This document shows positions 55,201-61,779 of a DNA stretch of 64,000 nucleotides, one piece after another; the first letter of the stretch is position 1, and every line of letters starts with the position of its first letter. The stretch is from Arcicella gelida (GTDB taxonomy: Bacteria; Bacteroidota; Bacteroidia; Cytophagales; Spirosomataceae). The position numbers and the translations under genes are program-made. The DNA is taken from the NCBI RefSeq assembly GCF_034931025.1, contig NZ_JAYGIL010000034.1, forward strand, positions 1 through 64,000, written 5' to 3'. Under the pieces are notes generated by a model. The model was given only the letters and a program-made list of their open reading frames with translations, was not told the DNA's origin and did no database searches.

Positions 55201-55725
55201 GTACCAAAAACCTCTTTGAGTAACAGTTGCTACGATGGTCATCGTAAGTTCTACTGTATTTCCTGGTACTTCGCCAACATTCCAAATTACACTCGTAATG
55301 CCCGATGTTGTACTGGTTGTAGCAGAACCAACACCATTTACATTCAATGATTTGAACGTAACACCTTGTGGCAATACATCTGTCAATTCTACTCCTGTAG
55401 CTTTATCAGGATTGATATTTGTGATTTTTACGGTATAAGTAATATCCGTACCAACAGTTGGGCTTTGATTACTGACGCTAGTACTAACAGATAAATCTGG
55501 CAAAGCGGCAACAGTCTTGAATGATGAAACCAGTGTTAGAAATATTACTCCAACAAAAGCACGACAAACAACCATTGCATAACGGTTTTGTGCGCCTGTA
55601 TTGCTAAATAATGATAACACAGCCCAAAACGATACTAAAAAGTTAGTAGCTATTTTTGGTGCACGATTTTGGGCAACTACTTCAAACGAGCAGTCACTAA
55701 ACCAATTCAACAGTGTTGTTTTCAT
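46294..55725 (-). CDS. Giant surface adhesin with DUF11 and Ig-like repeats and type IX C-terminal domain
   Basis: About 3,143 residues. The start is taken at MKTTLLNWFSDCSFEVVAQ; the frame runs upstream to 55863 but only with a TTG and weaker ATGs. A late hydrophobic segment (FVGVIFLTLVSSFKTVAA) is the signal. Domains in order: DUF11 (TVGTDITYTVKITNINPDKA); SdrD-B (GSIVWNDVDGNGIRNTGEAG); Ig/PKD-like region; DUF11 x2; six tandem ~78-residue Ig-like modules (APVITSDKTTVCLGQSITLT type); DUF11 x2; a seventh Ig module; DUF11; three ~300-residue repeats beginning CKIGLAMSVADTSIV; and a gliding-type C-terminal domain (ISIPHGFSPNGDGINDTFVI, LEVYNRWGSLVYAS, SGTYFYVVTVYKR). That tail marks export by the type IX system and handling by the PorP/SprF protein next door. 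Long internal DNA duplications are present. Confidence 0.9.
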   Translation of the reverse strand: MKTTLLNWFSDCSFEVVAQNRAPKIATNFLVSFWAVLSLFSNTGAQNRYAMVVCRAFVGVIFLTLVSSFKTVAALPDLSVSTSVSNQSPTVGTDITYTVKITNINPDKATGVELTDVLPQGVTFKSLNVNGVGSATTSTTSGITSVIWNVGEVPGNTVELTMTIVATVTQRGFWYNTAEITKETEQDTDSTPNNHLILEDDQDATCFSIEEYFYEGDEYTTNLPTGFTNIVWTKKVGVSGTPTVVTSTTSGVTLLPDGNISITAITDYTEFAFTASNGRCPVNGCCAIKFTPGGFGSIGSIVWNDVDGNGIRNTGEAGFDGITVELYDATDNTLLATDTTANGGAYLFSNLMSGSYKVKFILPSGRTFVTPNAPGSNVNNDSDAGTGGFTNNIAIDVTKPTGDVGRDNLTIGAGLVSDCIIGTGTLTATNTSLCLPAAGGTVVLTATTGVSPTVPANYSVSYILTKGTTNTIQQISSTPSFTVGLPDDYKIFTLVYDANSANGNFLNLSSVIFGVTKASDLITTINTSGKCAQLDAVGIGFTVKTTLAAPFILGTTVCSGGTVTIGTPGVTNPIFQWFTSATATTPFATTSSITVSPTQTTTYFLSVVSTTGSACPSEKASVEIAVTPKPTTPSVIASIANNCAINATTVNLADAITSTVSAGGTFEWHTANSTSSPVISNPTAVVAGTYFLFEKSSNGCYSDGATVAVNINSCQCTNPPVVSLTALLPICGGITSPVQLNAILSGGATSGVWTTDGTGTFDNANSLTAKYTLSAADMTDGSIVLTFTSNDPDGAVSVCNAAVANTILTIKAKPVAPFNLKSDTLICLGSSTKLFAVSVGNTIQWYTSATSTTAIGIGSDLGFAVSPTTEGTFTYFAEATSPEGCVSDRTSISFKVKKCFTDLAVVKTVITSPDASTSPSYLLGQEIAYTIDARNIGTLNSNNVTVTDLLPQGATFVSAIPTGQYNSTTGVWNVGSLSEGSNKILLINVRLTRTGSIANTATITGTEDDPNSLANNTSTATVTVTQRADLSLVKSVSNLTPNVGDTLTYTLTVNNAGPNVATNVEIKDIIPTGLTFISSTNTTHTSGVITGTIASIPVGSSQVFTYRARVVSTGTITSAAEVTKSDQPDPDSTPANGTSNTEDDRSSITIIATELCNLVAPVITVTNSTICLNGQTTLTATGCTGSTIVWSSGQTNVSSITVSPTSTRTYTASCQTTTCQSPSSNVISITVTNIAAPSLTSSQGSICVGESSVLTATGCSGVVEWQVAGLPTGNTLTVTPSASQTFTAKCKASGCESVLASISIIVTQKPNAPEILAEKTEICPSESVTLTALNCNGSVRWNTGQTTTSILVTPLVETSYTATCTVNGCISNASSARIIRVVPIPAPTINTTGLTICPGASTTLSASGCTGIVTWYFDDRTATGANLTITPTRSTSYAVTCSTAFCTSVRSQQVVVTVENPAIPVITSATSTICLGSAVQLTATGCAGTVNWSDGQRGTIVSVSPTTTTSYTATCSIGQCTSAASLSRTITVTRTTAPVITSDKTTVCLGQSITLTATGCSGTVRWSDGTTGNPKTILPSANVTFTATCESSACISPNSNGLSLVVNTTPTINAPVTINTILAAGASANLTQLVTSSTPTGTSLVFRATNSPLSTAVLTPTTVGAGTYFAFYQSVEGCYSAGVRIIVYDGSNAQNADVALQIDADRTTAKLDENINFLISVTNNGPDVARNIVITNPLPAGLTFVSSSSGLTISGGRFVINLDSLERGQVRTFAYVAKMNVRTSVVNPASVTSFKDSNLTNNNGSVTIIGENADLSLVKSVSNLTPTVGDTLTYTLTVSNAGPNVATNVEIKDIIPTGVTFISSTNTTHTSGVITGTIASIPVGSSQVFTYRARVVSTGTITSAAEVTKSDQPDPDSTPANGTSNTEDDRSSVTIVASELCNLTAPVITSDKTTVCLGQAITLNATGCVGTIRWSDGSTGSNKVILPSANVAFTATCERGVCVSPTSNGLSFVVNTTSTIAAPVVINASIATGTTANLTQLVTSSTPTGTILVFRTTNSPISNVVLTPTNVSVGTYFAFYQSADGCFSAGARIIVDNGSTSLEADVAIKIEADRTTAKLDENINFLISVTNNGPNTARNLVITNPLPAGLTFVSSSTGLTISGGQILINLDSLERGQVKTFAYVAKMKVTTTVVNPASVTSFRDSNLTNNNSSVTINGENTGVECKIGLAMSVADTSIVRPGVYNVVYRLIAKNFCSDTLKNISLTTNLASTFKSPVALTFIQRPALGTGSKLVLNNGFGLLDSNLVNTVSSIMLPNAIDTITYIVQISTQGNTGPYNSQALITGKRPNNEVLTAKSSSGTDVNAIPSITRVPLGPPSTRIGLAKELVTSGLRRDGNIWTVPYRIRVVNMGAFNIKELKVQDDLNTVFISKGAVLVGNPIVTTTKAGLTINPNYTGLGLNTDLLIASTSTLATADTAIINLTIRVNVTAATDSVFNNLALGIGLGTNNISYTDISTTGVNPDANRDLDPSNDGTATSVTLGKTLLDCKIGLAMSVADTSIVSSGVYNVRYRLIAKNFCSDTLKNINLATNLANTFKSPVTFTFIQRPALGVGSKLVLNNGFGLLDSNLVNKATSLMLPNAVDTITYVVQVVTGGNTGPYNSQALITGTRPNTEVLTAKSSDGTNVNAIPSITRVPLVPPSTIIGLAKELVSTGLKRDSANVWTVPYRIRVVNMGAFDIKKLSVKDSLDGVFTFKGAVLIGNPIVTSTKVGITINPNYTGKGTNTNLLVDSLSTLLRGDSAIINLTVRVNVAAATDSVFNNVAVGIGLGIDNKLYTDVSTNGVSPDVNKDANPNNDNVATPVILKKENGLNSQASIGLALAAVTDTVAQSDGSYNVTLTLVAKNYGSVLLNKVTLSNDLETTIGKQVGSWTILGRPTLVRGVNAVLNTTFNGRRDTVLTMAENTALAVGDSIVITYVVNVTKPLIDTLFTFAHAKAVSVESTPVDVTDLSVNGANPDPNKDDKPLESSPTPMVFPKKITVISIPHGFSPNGDGINDTFVIDGVNPDERANLEVYNRWGSLVYASTDYKNDWNGMPNTGLRIIEVGDGLPSGTYFYVVTVYKRVSGDKVALPVNVEPVRYMTISR
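47090..49060. repeat. Long direct duplication inside the adhesin gene (two ~1-kb copies)
   Basis: The stretches ~47,090-48,075 and ~48,120-49,060 encode the same module (CKIGLAMSVADTSIV, SFKSPV-type, TGLxRD segments) and are clearly similar at DNA level, e.g. the shared AGCGTATCGCTACAGAAGTT and CTGATTCGGTAAGGAACTGT-like blocks. A third, more diverged copy lies toward the gene end. Confidence 0.8.
49060..52640. repeat. Near-identical segment duplications in the adhesin gene
   Basis: Segment ~49,916-50,290 is almost identical to ~52,259-52,640 (both encode AEVTKSDQPDPDSTPANGTS and a DUF11 domain). Segment ~49,070-49,640 is likewise similar to ~50,300-50,850 (DENINFLISVTNNGP module). The similarity includes third codon positions, so the duplications are recent or kept alike by recombination. 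Confidence 0.8.
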
Positions 55726-56367
55726 TAGTTTTTTGCTTTTATCAATCGAGTTGCTTTGGTAAAAATATTGATTCATTATTCGTACAGTTAGTAGATTGTC
55801 CATTTTTATATCCTGAAATACTCCTCCTGAATGTGTTTGATGAACAATTGAGTGTCTAATCAAATTGATTAAAATATATTTAAACTCGCTTCAATTTTTA
55901 GTTTTCTGATAAAAATCACTAAAAGAGCTTTCTGAGTTATTAAAAATTACGCATTAAATAAAAAACAATTAAAATATTGATTATCAACACATTAAATAAA
56001 AACAAAATACATTTACAGAAAAATCAGAGTAGTTTTTATCGTCAAAAGGTTGATTCACATGCAAAAAGCATCCAAAATTGTGCCAAAGAACGAAAAAGTA
56101 TAAACTATTTTTAACACTAAAAATATCGACTTTAAACCCATAAATGGGCATTTATCAATTCGTTGAATATTTTTTTAACAAATTAGAATAAGCACGTTTT
56201 GCAAAAACAAAACAGGAAGTAAATCGTCGTTTTTATTTCCATAAAAATTCAAGTATTTTCAGAAAGTATTAAAGGATTTACCATTTATAGCGAGCGATGA
56301 AGAAAAAATAAAAATATTTTTCTGATAGAAGCAATACGGAGAAAACAATCGGTGTATTCTGATACAG
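55726..56367. other. Divergent gene-free region between adhesin and ECF sigma factor
   Basis: About 640 AT-rich bases. It must hold the promoters of the adhesin (-) and of the sigma factor (+). I see no TAnnTTTG element with a good -33 partner. The in-frame extension of the adhesin to 55863 lies here and is thought to be non-coding. Confidence 0.5.
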
Positions 56368-56904
56368 ATGAGGACAGAACAACTACTACATACATTAAAA
56401 CAGTGCCGAAAGAATGACCGTAACGCACAGCGTGAGCTCTATGAAAGCTTTTACAGGTATGGGCTATCGGTTTGTGTACGCTATGTGGCTGATATTGATA
56501 CGTCTAGAGAATTGTTAAATGATGGTTTCATGAAAGTGTTTAGTAATATAGATCAATACAAGCCTGATTATCCCTTTGTCAACTGGTTCAAAAGGATTTT
56601 AGTGAATACTTGTATTAATCATCTTCGGAAATCACATCAAGAAATTCCTACTGCTGAATTAGTGGAAGCATCGGAAATGGGCATGGAAATGGATTTGTTT
56701 GGAAAGTTTTCGGTTGAAGAAATTGCTATCCTCATTCAGCAATTACCCCCTGCTTACAGAACGGTTTTCAATCTACACGTCATTGAAGGTTATGAACATA
56801 AAGAAATTGCTGAAATGTTGAATATTTCTATTGGCACTTCGCTTTCTAACCTTCATAAAGCCCGAAAAAAATTACAAGAATTGATTTTAACTAATAATTT
56901 TTAA
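56368..56904 (+). CDS. ECF-type RNA polymerase sigma factor
   Basis: A 178-residue sigma-70 family protein with regions 2 and 4 only. Region 2: AQRELYESFYRYGLSVCVRY, SRELLNDGFMKVFSNIDQYK and FVNWFKRILVNTCINHLRKS; region 4: LIQQLPPAYRTVFNLHVIEG, then YEHKEIAEMLNISIGTSLSN with a helix-turn-helix. It directs RNA polymerase to an envelope-type regulon. The gene downstream (133-base gap) encodes a membrane protein in the usual place of an anti-sigma factor. Confidence 0.93.
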   Translation: MRTEQLLHTLKQCRKNDRNAQRELYESFYRYGLSVCVRYVADIDTSRELLNDGFMKVFSNIDQYKPDYPFVNWFKRILVNTCINHLRKSHQEIPTAELVEASEMGMEMDLFGKFSVEEIAILIQQLPPAYRTVFNLHVIEGYEHKEIAEMLNISIGTSLSNLHKARKKLQELILTNNF

Positions 56905-57037
56905 ATAAGCTCAACGATTATCTCTTAAATAGTGATTAGTAAATAGCAATTGGCGATTAGTATTTCAAATATCTAATTGTCAGACATTTATAAAAACTAA
57001 AACGATAATCATTTTTAGTTAATAAAGCACTAAAATC

Positions 57038-58243
57038 ATGGATGAACAAGATTTTGACCGACTGTTTGGTTCGCAGCTCCCCAATTTTGCGGGAAGTGAC
57101 TGGCGAGAAATGGAAGGGCGTTTGGAAAGACGAGATTTAAAACGAAAAATAACCAGATTAATGTGGGCTATCCCCTCAATAGCAACTATTATGTTTGGTG
57201 TTTCTGCGGTATTGTATCATTATTTGAATCAGACTCAGCAAAAACTAGCAGCATTAGAGAATCGTTTGGTAGAAGTTCATGCTAAATATTCAAGCAAACC
57301 CGATACCATTTTTCAAAAAACAGTGGTGTACGATACCATTTACCAAAAAGTATTCGTCACTAAAACAATAATACAAGAACCCAATACTGCTGAAAAATTT
57401 ACCAATAACCAAAACAAAGCTTACTTCGAAAAATATGATAATAAAACTACTGAAGAACAATCTTTAATGGAAAGAGAAAAGTATATGGGACTTAATAAAT
57501 TGAATTTTAAAAGCTCAATTTTATATACTTCATCATTCGATAAAAAAAATATGATTGAATCTTTTAAATCAGTGGAAATTGAAGAAGATTCCTTTATTAC
57601 AGAAAATCGTTTTTCGTTGATACCAAAATCTGTTTCAATTGGGGCTTTGGCTGGTGTTCAAAAACCAATTGGATATTTTTTAGAACGTGGCGGTGGCTCA
57701 CAACTTGGTTTTAGAACTGTATTGGGCTATCACAACAGTAAAGGTTTAGAACGTTGGGGTATTGTAATTGACGCTCAAAAAACAAATCTTTTCTTTGAAA
57801 ATCATAAAGCGGAAGGTTTTGGTCCTTTTGATGGTGGTTTTGGAGGCATGGGAAACCCAGGTGGTGGGAAAAAACCTTTAAAAAAAGTAGATGTACCTGA
57901 ATTCTGTGCTTATCAAGTCAGCTTGGGCTTGCGTTATAATTTATTATTTAATCAAAACTTCAAACCATATTTTGGAGTAAACTGGAGTGTGCAAATACCT
58001 AATCAATATAATATCAATTACTATTATGAAGACCCAACAAATAACCAAAGTACCTCTAACAAACAAGCTGCAATTGCTAATTTGTTAGGGGGAAATGTTG
58101 GGGCGACATATCAATTTTCAAAACATTTATTAGCCAATGCCGAAATATATTATCAGACCCAAGCTTTAAAAAATCCAAATCCATTAGATGCTCCAGCTAC
58201 TTTAGGTGCTAGGCTTGGGCTTTTTTATCGATTCGGGAATTGA
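57038..58243 (+). CDS. Anti-sigma-like membrane protein with barrel-like C-terminus
   Basis: A 401-residue protein without a cleavable signal. N-terminal ~35 residues (DRLFGSQLPNFAGSDWREME) are a short cytosolic segment; one transmembrane helix follows (~41-62, MWAIPSIATIMFGVSAVLYH), then a coiled coil (QTQQKLAALENRLVEVHAKY) and a charged linker. The last ~200 residues (SVSIGALAGVQKPIGYFLER, RWGIVIDAQKTNLFF, YQVSLGLRYNLLFNQNF, ATLGARLGLFYRFGN) look like an outer-membrane beta-barrel of about eight strands, with a Gly-rich loop (~268-280). Its place after an ECF sigma gene suggests an anti-sigma role; the combination with a barrel-like part is odd. Not a typical FecR. Confidence 0.75.
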   Translation: MDEQDFDRLFGSQLPNFAGSDWREMEGRLERRDLKRKITRLMWAIPSIATIMFGVSAVLYHYLNQTQQKLAALENRLVEVHAKYSSKPDTIFQKTVVYDTIYQKVFVTKTIIQEPNTAEKFTNNQNKAYFEKYDNKTTEEQSLMEREKYMGLNKLNFKSSILYTSSFDKKNMIESFKSVEIEEDSFITENRFSLIPKSVSIGALAGVQKPIGYFLERGGGSQLGFRTVLGYHNSKGLERWGIVIDAQKTNLFFENHKAEGFGPFDGGFGGMGNPGGGKKPLKKVDVPEFCAYQVSLGLRYNLLFNQNFKPYFGVNWSVQIPNQYNINYYYEDPTNNQSTSNKQAAIANLLGGNVGATYQFSKHLLANAEIYYQTQALKNPNPLDAPATLGARLGLFYRFGN

Positions 58244-58358
58244 AGTAAATTTTAATTTTTAAATATAATCCTTATTTGATTTCAGGTTTTTCGAAAAATG
58301 CCTGATGGTAAATTTTTGTCCAAAAATACCTAACCACTATTGTTTAATAGTACAAAAA

Positions 58359-59021
58359 ATGAAAAACAATCAACTTAAAGTAGCAATTCTATTGTGTGTT
58401 TTTAGCTTAGCTTTCAAAGTAAATGCACAGAATACCAATCAAAGTGAACCCGTTTTTGGAACGCTTGTCGTGAAAAAAACGACAAGTGATTCTACCAAAA
58501 AACCATTTAATTTATTAAAACCTGCTTTTTTAAGGCTTGGTTTAATTGGCGGAAGTATGATTTCATTCGATGGAGGCAGAAATTCAAATGGAGGAATGTT
58601 GGGTTTGAGAGTTGAGTATGGCATTTCAAATCGTTTTTCTGTTGTTGGGCAATTTCAAAATAACAGAAGTAGAAGCGATGATTTTCCAGATGCTCAGGCA
58701 TCATTAGGATTGAATTGGATGCCATTCAAGAGTAAACGTTTACAACCTTACGTTGGGCTTGGCATCGGAATTGGTGGAGACAGATTGGATAGAAATGATT
58801 TTCGCTATGCAGGAAGAAGATTTGATTATAATAATCTGAACGAAAGAAGACATGCTGAAGGTTTCGGTTTAGTGAAAACTGGTTTAAACTATGTATTAGC
58901 AAAACGACTTATCGGAACAATAGAAGCAAACTATCAAATGCCATTTCAAAACAAAGATTCAAATGGAAATGCCAATATCGCTTTAGGTTTATCGTATCAA
59001 TTCGGAAGAAAAAAGATATAA
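58359..59021 (+). CDS. Outer membrane beta-barrel protein
   Basis: The start is set at MKNNQLKVAILLCVFSLAFK, a signal peptide ending VNAQ; the frame is open 18 codons upstream but without a signal. The mature ~197 residues are an OmpW/OmpA-like eight-stranded barrel: FLRLGLIGGSMISFDGGRNS, LGLRVEYGISNRFSVVGQFQ, ASLGLNWMPFKSKRLQPYVG, LGIGIGGDRLDRND and the last strand IALGLSYQFGRKKI. Function unknown; probably part of the same sigma-dependent envelope unit. A terminator follows at 59050. Confidence 0.85.
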   Translation: MKNNQLKVAILLCVFSLAFKVNAQNTNQSEPVFGTLVVKKTTSDSTKKPFNLLKPAFLRLGLIGGSMISFDGGRNSNGGMLGLRVEYGISNRFSVVGQFQNNRSRSDDFPDAQASLGLNWMPFKSKRLQPYVGLGIGIGGDRLDRNDFRYAGRRFDYNNLNERRHAEGFGLVKTGLNYVLAKRLIGTIEANYQMPFQNKDSNGNANIALGLSYQFGRKKI

Positions 59022-59049
59022 AAATAGCAACACAAATTTGGTTTTATAT

Positions 59050-59079
59050 AAACGGTTGGAGCCATTGCTCCGACTGTTT
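59050..59079 (+). terminator. Terminator after the barrel gene
   Basis: Arms AAACGGTTGGAGC (59050-59062) and GCTCCGACTGTTT (59067-59079) pair with G-T wobbles over a CATT loop, followed by TTTC. It would end the sigma/anti-sigma/barrel unit. Confidence 0.6.
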
Positions 59080-59189
59080 CTTGAAGAATTTGTGACAATT
59101 TCAATCAAAAAGAGATTTACAAACTGCTCAACTCAGTAAGTAAAATTAATTCTTGCAATAGAAAACTCAACCCATAAAAATCATATTTC

Positions 59190-59435
59190 ATGAACACATC
59201 GGTCTTGGAAACAATCCAGTTTTTTTTAACAAAAACATTCTATGTGAAACCACAGCATGTGAAACCTTACACTAGAATTCATGAAGATTTAAGACTCAAT
59301 CAAATGGAGTTTTTAGAAATGGTTGTGACTGTTGAAAATACGTATCAGATACAATTGGCCGATAATGAATTAGGACGTTGCAAGAAAATTAACGACCTCG
59401 CTCTGATGACTGAGCGAGCTTTAGGAAGAATATGA
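59190..59435 (+). CDS. Acyl-carrier-protein-like protein lacking the carrier serine
   Basis: An 81-residue four-helix protein that aligns with acyl carrier proteins over its whole length. Where ACPs have the DSL motif that takes the phosphopantetheine arm (after a DLG-type turn), this protein has DLRLNQMEFLEMVVTVENTY: the serine is replaced by glutamine. The following helix (VENTYQIQLADNELGRCKKI) fits ACP helix 3. It therefore cannot carry an acyl group in the normal way and may be a structural or regulatory paralogue. It is flanked by terminators and so probably stands alone. Confidence 0.7.
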   Translation: MNTSVLETIQFFLTKTFYVKPQHVKPYTRIHEDLRLNQMEFLEMVVTVENTYQIQLADNELGRCKKINDLALMTERALGRI

Positions 59436-59474
59436 GAGGTTTTTTTCATAGATGTAGAGTTTAAGTGAATTGGA

Positions 59475-59506
59475 AACGCCATAAAAAGAACTTATGGCGT
59501 TTTTTG
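59475..59506 (+). terminator. Intrinsic terminator after the ACP-like gene
   Basis: Arms AACGCCATAA (59475-59484) and TTATGGCGTT (59492-59501) with a 7-base loop, followed by TTTTT. Confidence 0.9.
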
Positions 59507-59798
59507 TTGCCCAAGAGTAAAGTAACCACTAAAACAAAAAACCCCATAACTAGCAATAGTCATGAGGTTAATTGAGTATGTTAGTGTACATAGGATTGTT
59601 TTACAAAGATGGTTACTTTCTACGAGAATTAAAATACGTATTTATACCTATTTTGAAGAAAAACAAACTTTAACGACGCAAAAAAGCGTTTATAGAATAT
59701 TTGAAAATATTCATTTGTACTGCTTCAAACACTTTATTACGTTGAAATATACAAGAAATAGTAATTTTAGCTACTTCTTTAAGTCCTTCTTCTGCCAA

Positions 59799-59832
59799 TT
59801 TGACATTTCTACTCATCTTGGAACTGTATTTG
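59799..59832 (+). promoter_or_regulatory. Possible htpG promoter
   Basis: TTTG at 59799-59802, a 22-base spacer and TGTATTTG (59825-59832), one mismatch from the TAnnTTTG -7 element. The ATG is 53 bases downstream. The match is imperfect, so this is tentative. Confidence 0.3.
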
Positions 59833-59884
59833 CAAATCTAGCTTCCATAAAAGTTTGAAATGTTTTAAGCTAAAAAATGACAAA

Positions 59885-61708
59885 ATGACTATGCAAGAAA
59901 AAGGTAATATCTCGATTCATACCGAGAACATTTTCCCGATTATTAAAAAATTCCTTTATTCAGACCACGAAATTTTCCTTCGTGAATTAGTTTCAAATGC
60001 CGTTGATGCTTCACAAAAAATTAAAAGATTAGCCGCAATTGGTGAATATTCAGGTGAGTTAGGAGCATTGAAAGTGACAGTTTCTTTTGACAAAGAAGCA
60101 AAAACTATCACAATTTCAGATGCTGGTTTAGGGATGACCGCCGATGAAATTAAAAAATACATTAATCAAATTGCTTTTTCAGGTGCTACCGAATTCGTAG
60201 AAAAATACAAAGATAAAGGTGACGAAAAAGCCATTATCGGACACTTCGGTTTAGGTTTTTATTCTGCTTTCATGGTAGCTGAAAGAGTTGATATTATTTC
60301 AAAATCATATCAAGAAGGTGCAGAAGCTGTAAAATGGACTTGCGATGGTTCAACAGAATTTGAAATTTCAGAGGCTGCTCGTGATGCTCGTGGTACTGAT
60401 ATTATTTTACACGTTGCCGAGGATTCTTTAGAGTTTTTAGAAGAATTCAAATTGAAACAAATTCTTGATAAGTATTGTAAATTCTTACCGATTGAGATTG
60501 AATTTCAAGAAAAAATTATCAATAATCCAACACCAATTTGGGCAAAATCTCCTTCTGAATTAACAGACGAAGATTACCTCAAATTCTACGAAGAGCTTTA
60601 TCCATTCTCGGAAAAACCATTGTTTTGGATTCACTTGAATGTTGATTATCCTTTCAACTTGACGGGTATTTTGTATTTCCCGAAAGTGAAAAACGAATTA
60701 CAATTACAACGTGAAAAAATTCAATTATACAGTCGCCAAGTATTTATTACTGATGAAGTAAAAGACGTTGTTCCAGAATTTTTGATGTTGTTGCACGGTG
60801 TAATCGACTCGCCAGATATTCCTTTGAACGTTTCTCGTAGCTTCTTGCAAGCTGATAGTAATGTAAAGAAAATCAATTCTTACATCACTAAAAAAGTAGC
60901 AGATAAATTGGCAGAATTATTCAAAGCTGACCGTGCTGGTTTTGAACAGAAATTTGATAATATCGGTCTTTTCGTGAAATACGGAATGATTTCAGATGAA
61001 AAATTCTATGAGCGTGCTAAAGATTACTGTTTAGTTCAAAACGTTGATGGTAAGCACTTTACTTTGAATGAATACGCTGAATTTGCACAAGAAAATCAGA
61101 AAGATAAAAACGACGATGTAATTTACTTGTACACTAGCGATGTAAATGCACAAGATACTTTTATCCAATCTGCCAAAAAACGTGGATACGATGTGTTGAA
61201 ATTGGATTCGGTGTTAGATAGCCACTTTATCAATCAGTTAGAAACGAAATTGGTAAAAACTAGCTTGAAGCGTGTTGATGCTGATACCATCGAAAAATTG
61301 ATTGACAAAGGTATTTCTGTTGATGTTGTACTTTCTGAAACTGAAAAAGAAACAGTGAAAAAGGTTTTTGAAGAAGTAATCAACGACACAACAAAAGTAG
61401 TTGCTTTGGAAGCAATGCCAGTTGATGAATTGCCTGCTGTGATTACTCAAAACGAATTCATGCGTAGAATGAGCGATATGTCTCGTGCTGGCGGTGGCGG
61501 AATGGGAATGTTCGGTGCGATGCCAAATAATTATATCGTTTCGGTAAATGCCAACCATGCTTCGGTTGCTAAAATTCTTCAAACTACTGATGCCGAAGAG
61601 CAGAAAAAATTAGCAAAACAAGTATATGATTTGGCTTTATTGTCGCAAAATATGCTTACTGGTGCTGATTTAACTGCCTTTATTCAAAGAACGGCTTTAG
61701 CATTATAA
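59885..61708 (+). CDS. htpG: Hsp90-family molecular chaperone HtpG
   Basis: A 607-residue cytosolic chaperone. The start is set at MTMQEKGNISIHTENIFPII, ten codons after the first in-frame ATG, because the family begins with this segment. The GHKL ATP-binding domain shows ELVSNAVDASQKIKRL, TISDAGLGMTADEIKKYINQ, AFSGATEFVEKY and GHFGLGFYSAFMVAERV. The middle domain contains GILYFPKVKNELQLQREKIQ, LYSRQVFI and IPLNVSRSFLQADSNVKKI; the C-terminal dimerisation domain ends DLTAFIQRTALAL. All ATP-site residues appear intact. A terminator lies 16 bases after the stop. Confidence 0.96.
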   Translation: MTMQEKGNISIHTENIFPIIKKFLYSDHEIFLRELVSNAVDASQKIKRLAAIGEYSGELGALKVTVSFDKEAKTITISDAGLGMTADEIKKYINQIAFSGATEFVEKYKDKGDEKAIIGHFGLGFYSAFMVAERVDIISKSYQEGAEAVKWTCDGSTEFEISEAARDARGTDIILHVAEDSLEFLEEFKLKQILDKYCKFLPIEIEFQEKIINNPTPIWAKSPSELTDEDYLKFYEELYPFSEKPLFWIHLNVDYPFNLTGILYFPKVKNELQLQREKIQLYSRQVFITDEVKDVVPEFLMLLHGVIDSPDIPLNVSRSFLQADSNVKKINSYITKKVADKLAELFKADRAGFEQKFDNIGLFVKYGMISDEKFYERAKDYCLVQNVDGKHFTLNEYAEFAQENQKDKNDDVIYLYTSDVNAQDTFIQSAKKRGYDVLKLDSVLDSHFINQLETKLVKTSLKRVDADTIEKLIDKGISVDVVLSETEKETVKKVFEEVINDTTKVVALEAMPVDELPAVITQNEFMRRMSDMSRAGGGGMGMFGAMPNNYIVSVNANHASVAKILQTTDAEEQKKLAKQVYDLALLSQNMLTGADLTAFIQRTALAL

Positions 61709-61723
61709 GAATACAACTCAATA

Positions 61724-61760
61724 AAAAAACGCTGTTAGGTTTTACTTAGCAGCGTTTTTT
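61724..61760. terminator. Bidirectional terminator between htpG and the copper ATPase gene
   Basis: Arms AAAAAACGCTG (61724-61734) and CAGCGTTTTTT (61750-61760), 15-base loop, A tract on the left and T tract on the right. It serves both converging genes. Confidence 0.9.
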
Positions 61761-61779
61761 ATGAATTTTTATTTAAAAT

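Noticed and set aside
55726..55863. N-terminal extension of the giant adhesin
   Set aside because: It needs a TTG start at 55863; the segment precedes a better ATG at 55725 and has no signal character.
59562..59858. 98-residue plus-strand frame before htpG
   Set aside because: Aromatic-rich, unlike any family, overlaps the likely htpG leader, starts within the A-rich stretch after a terminator.
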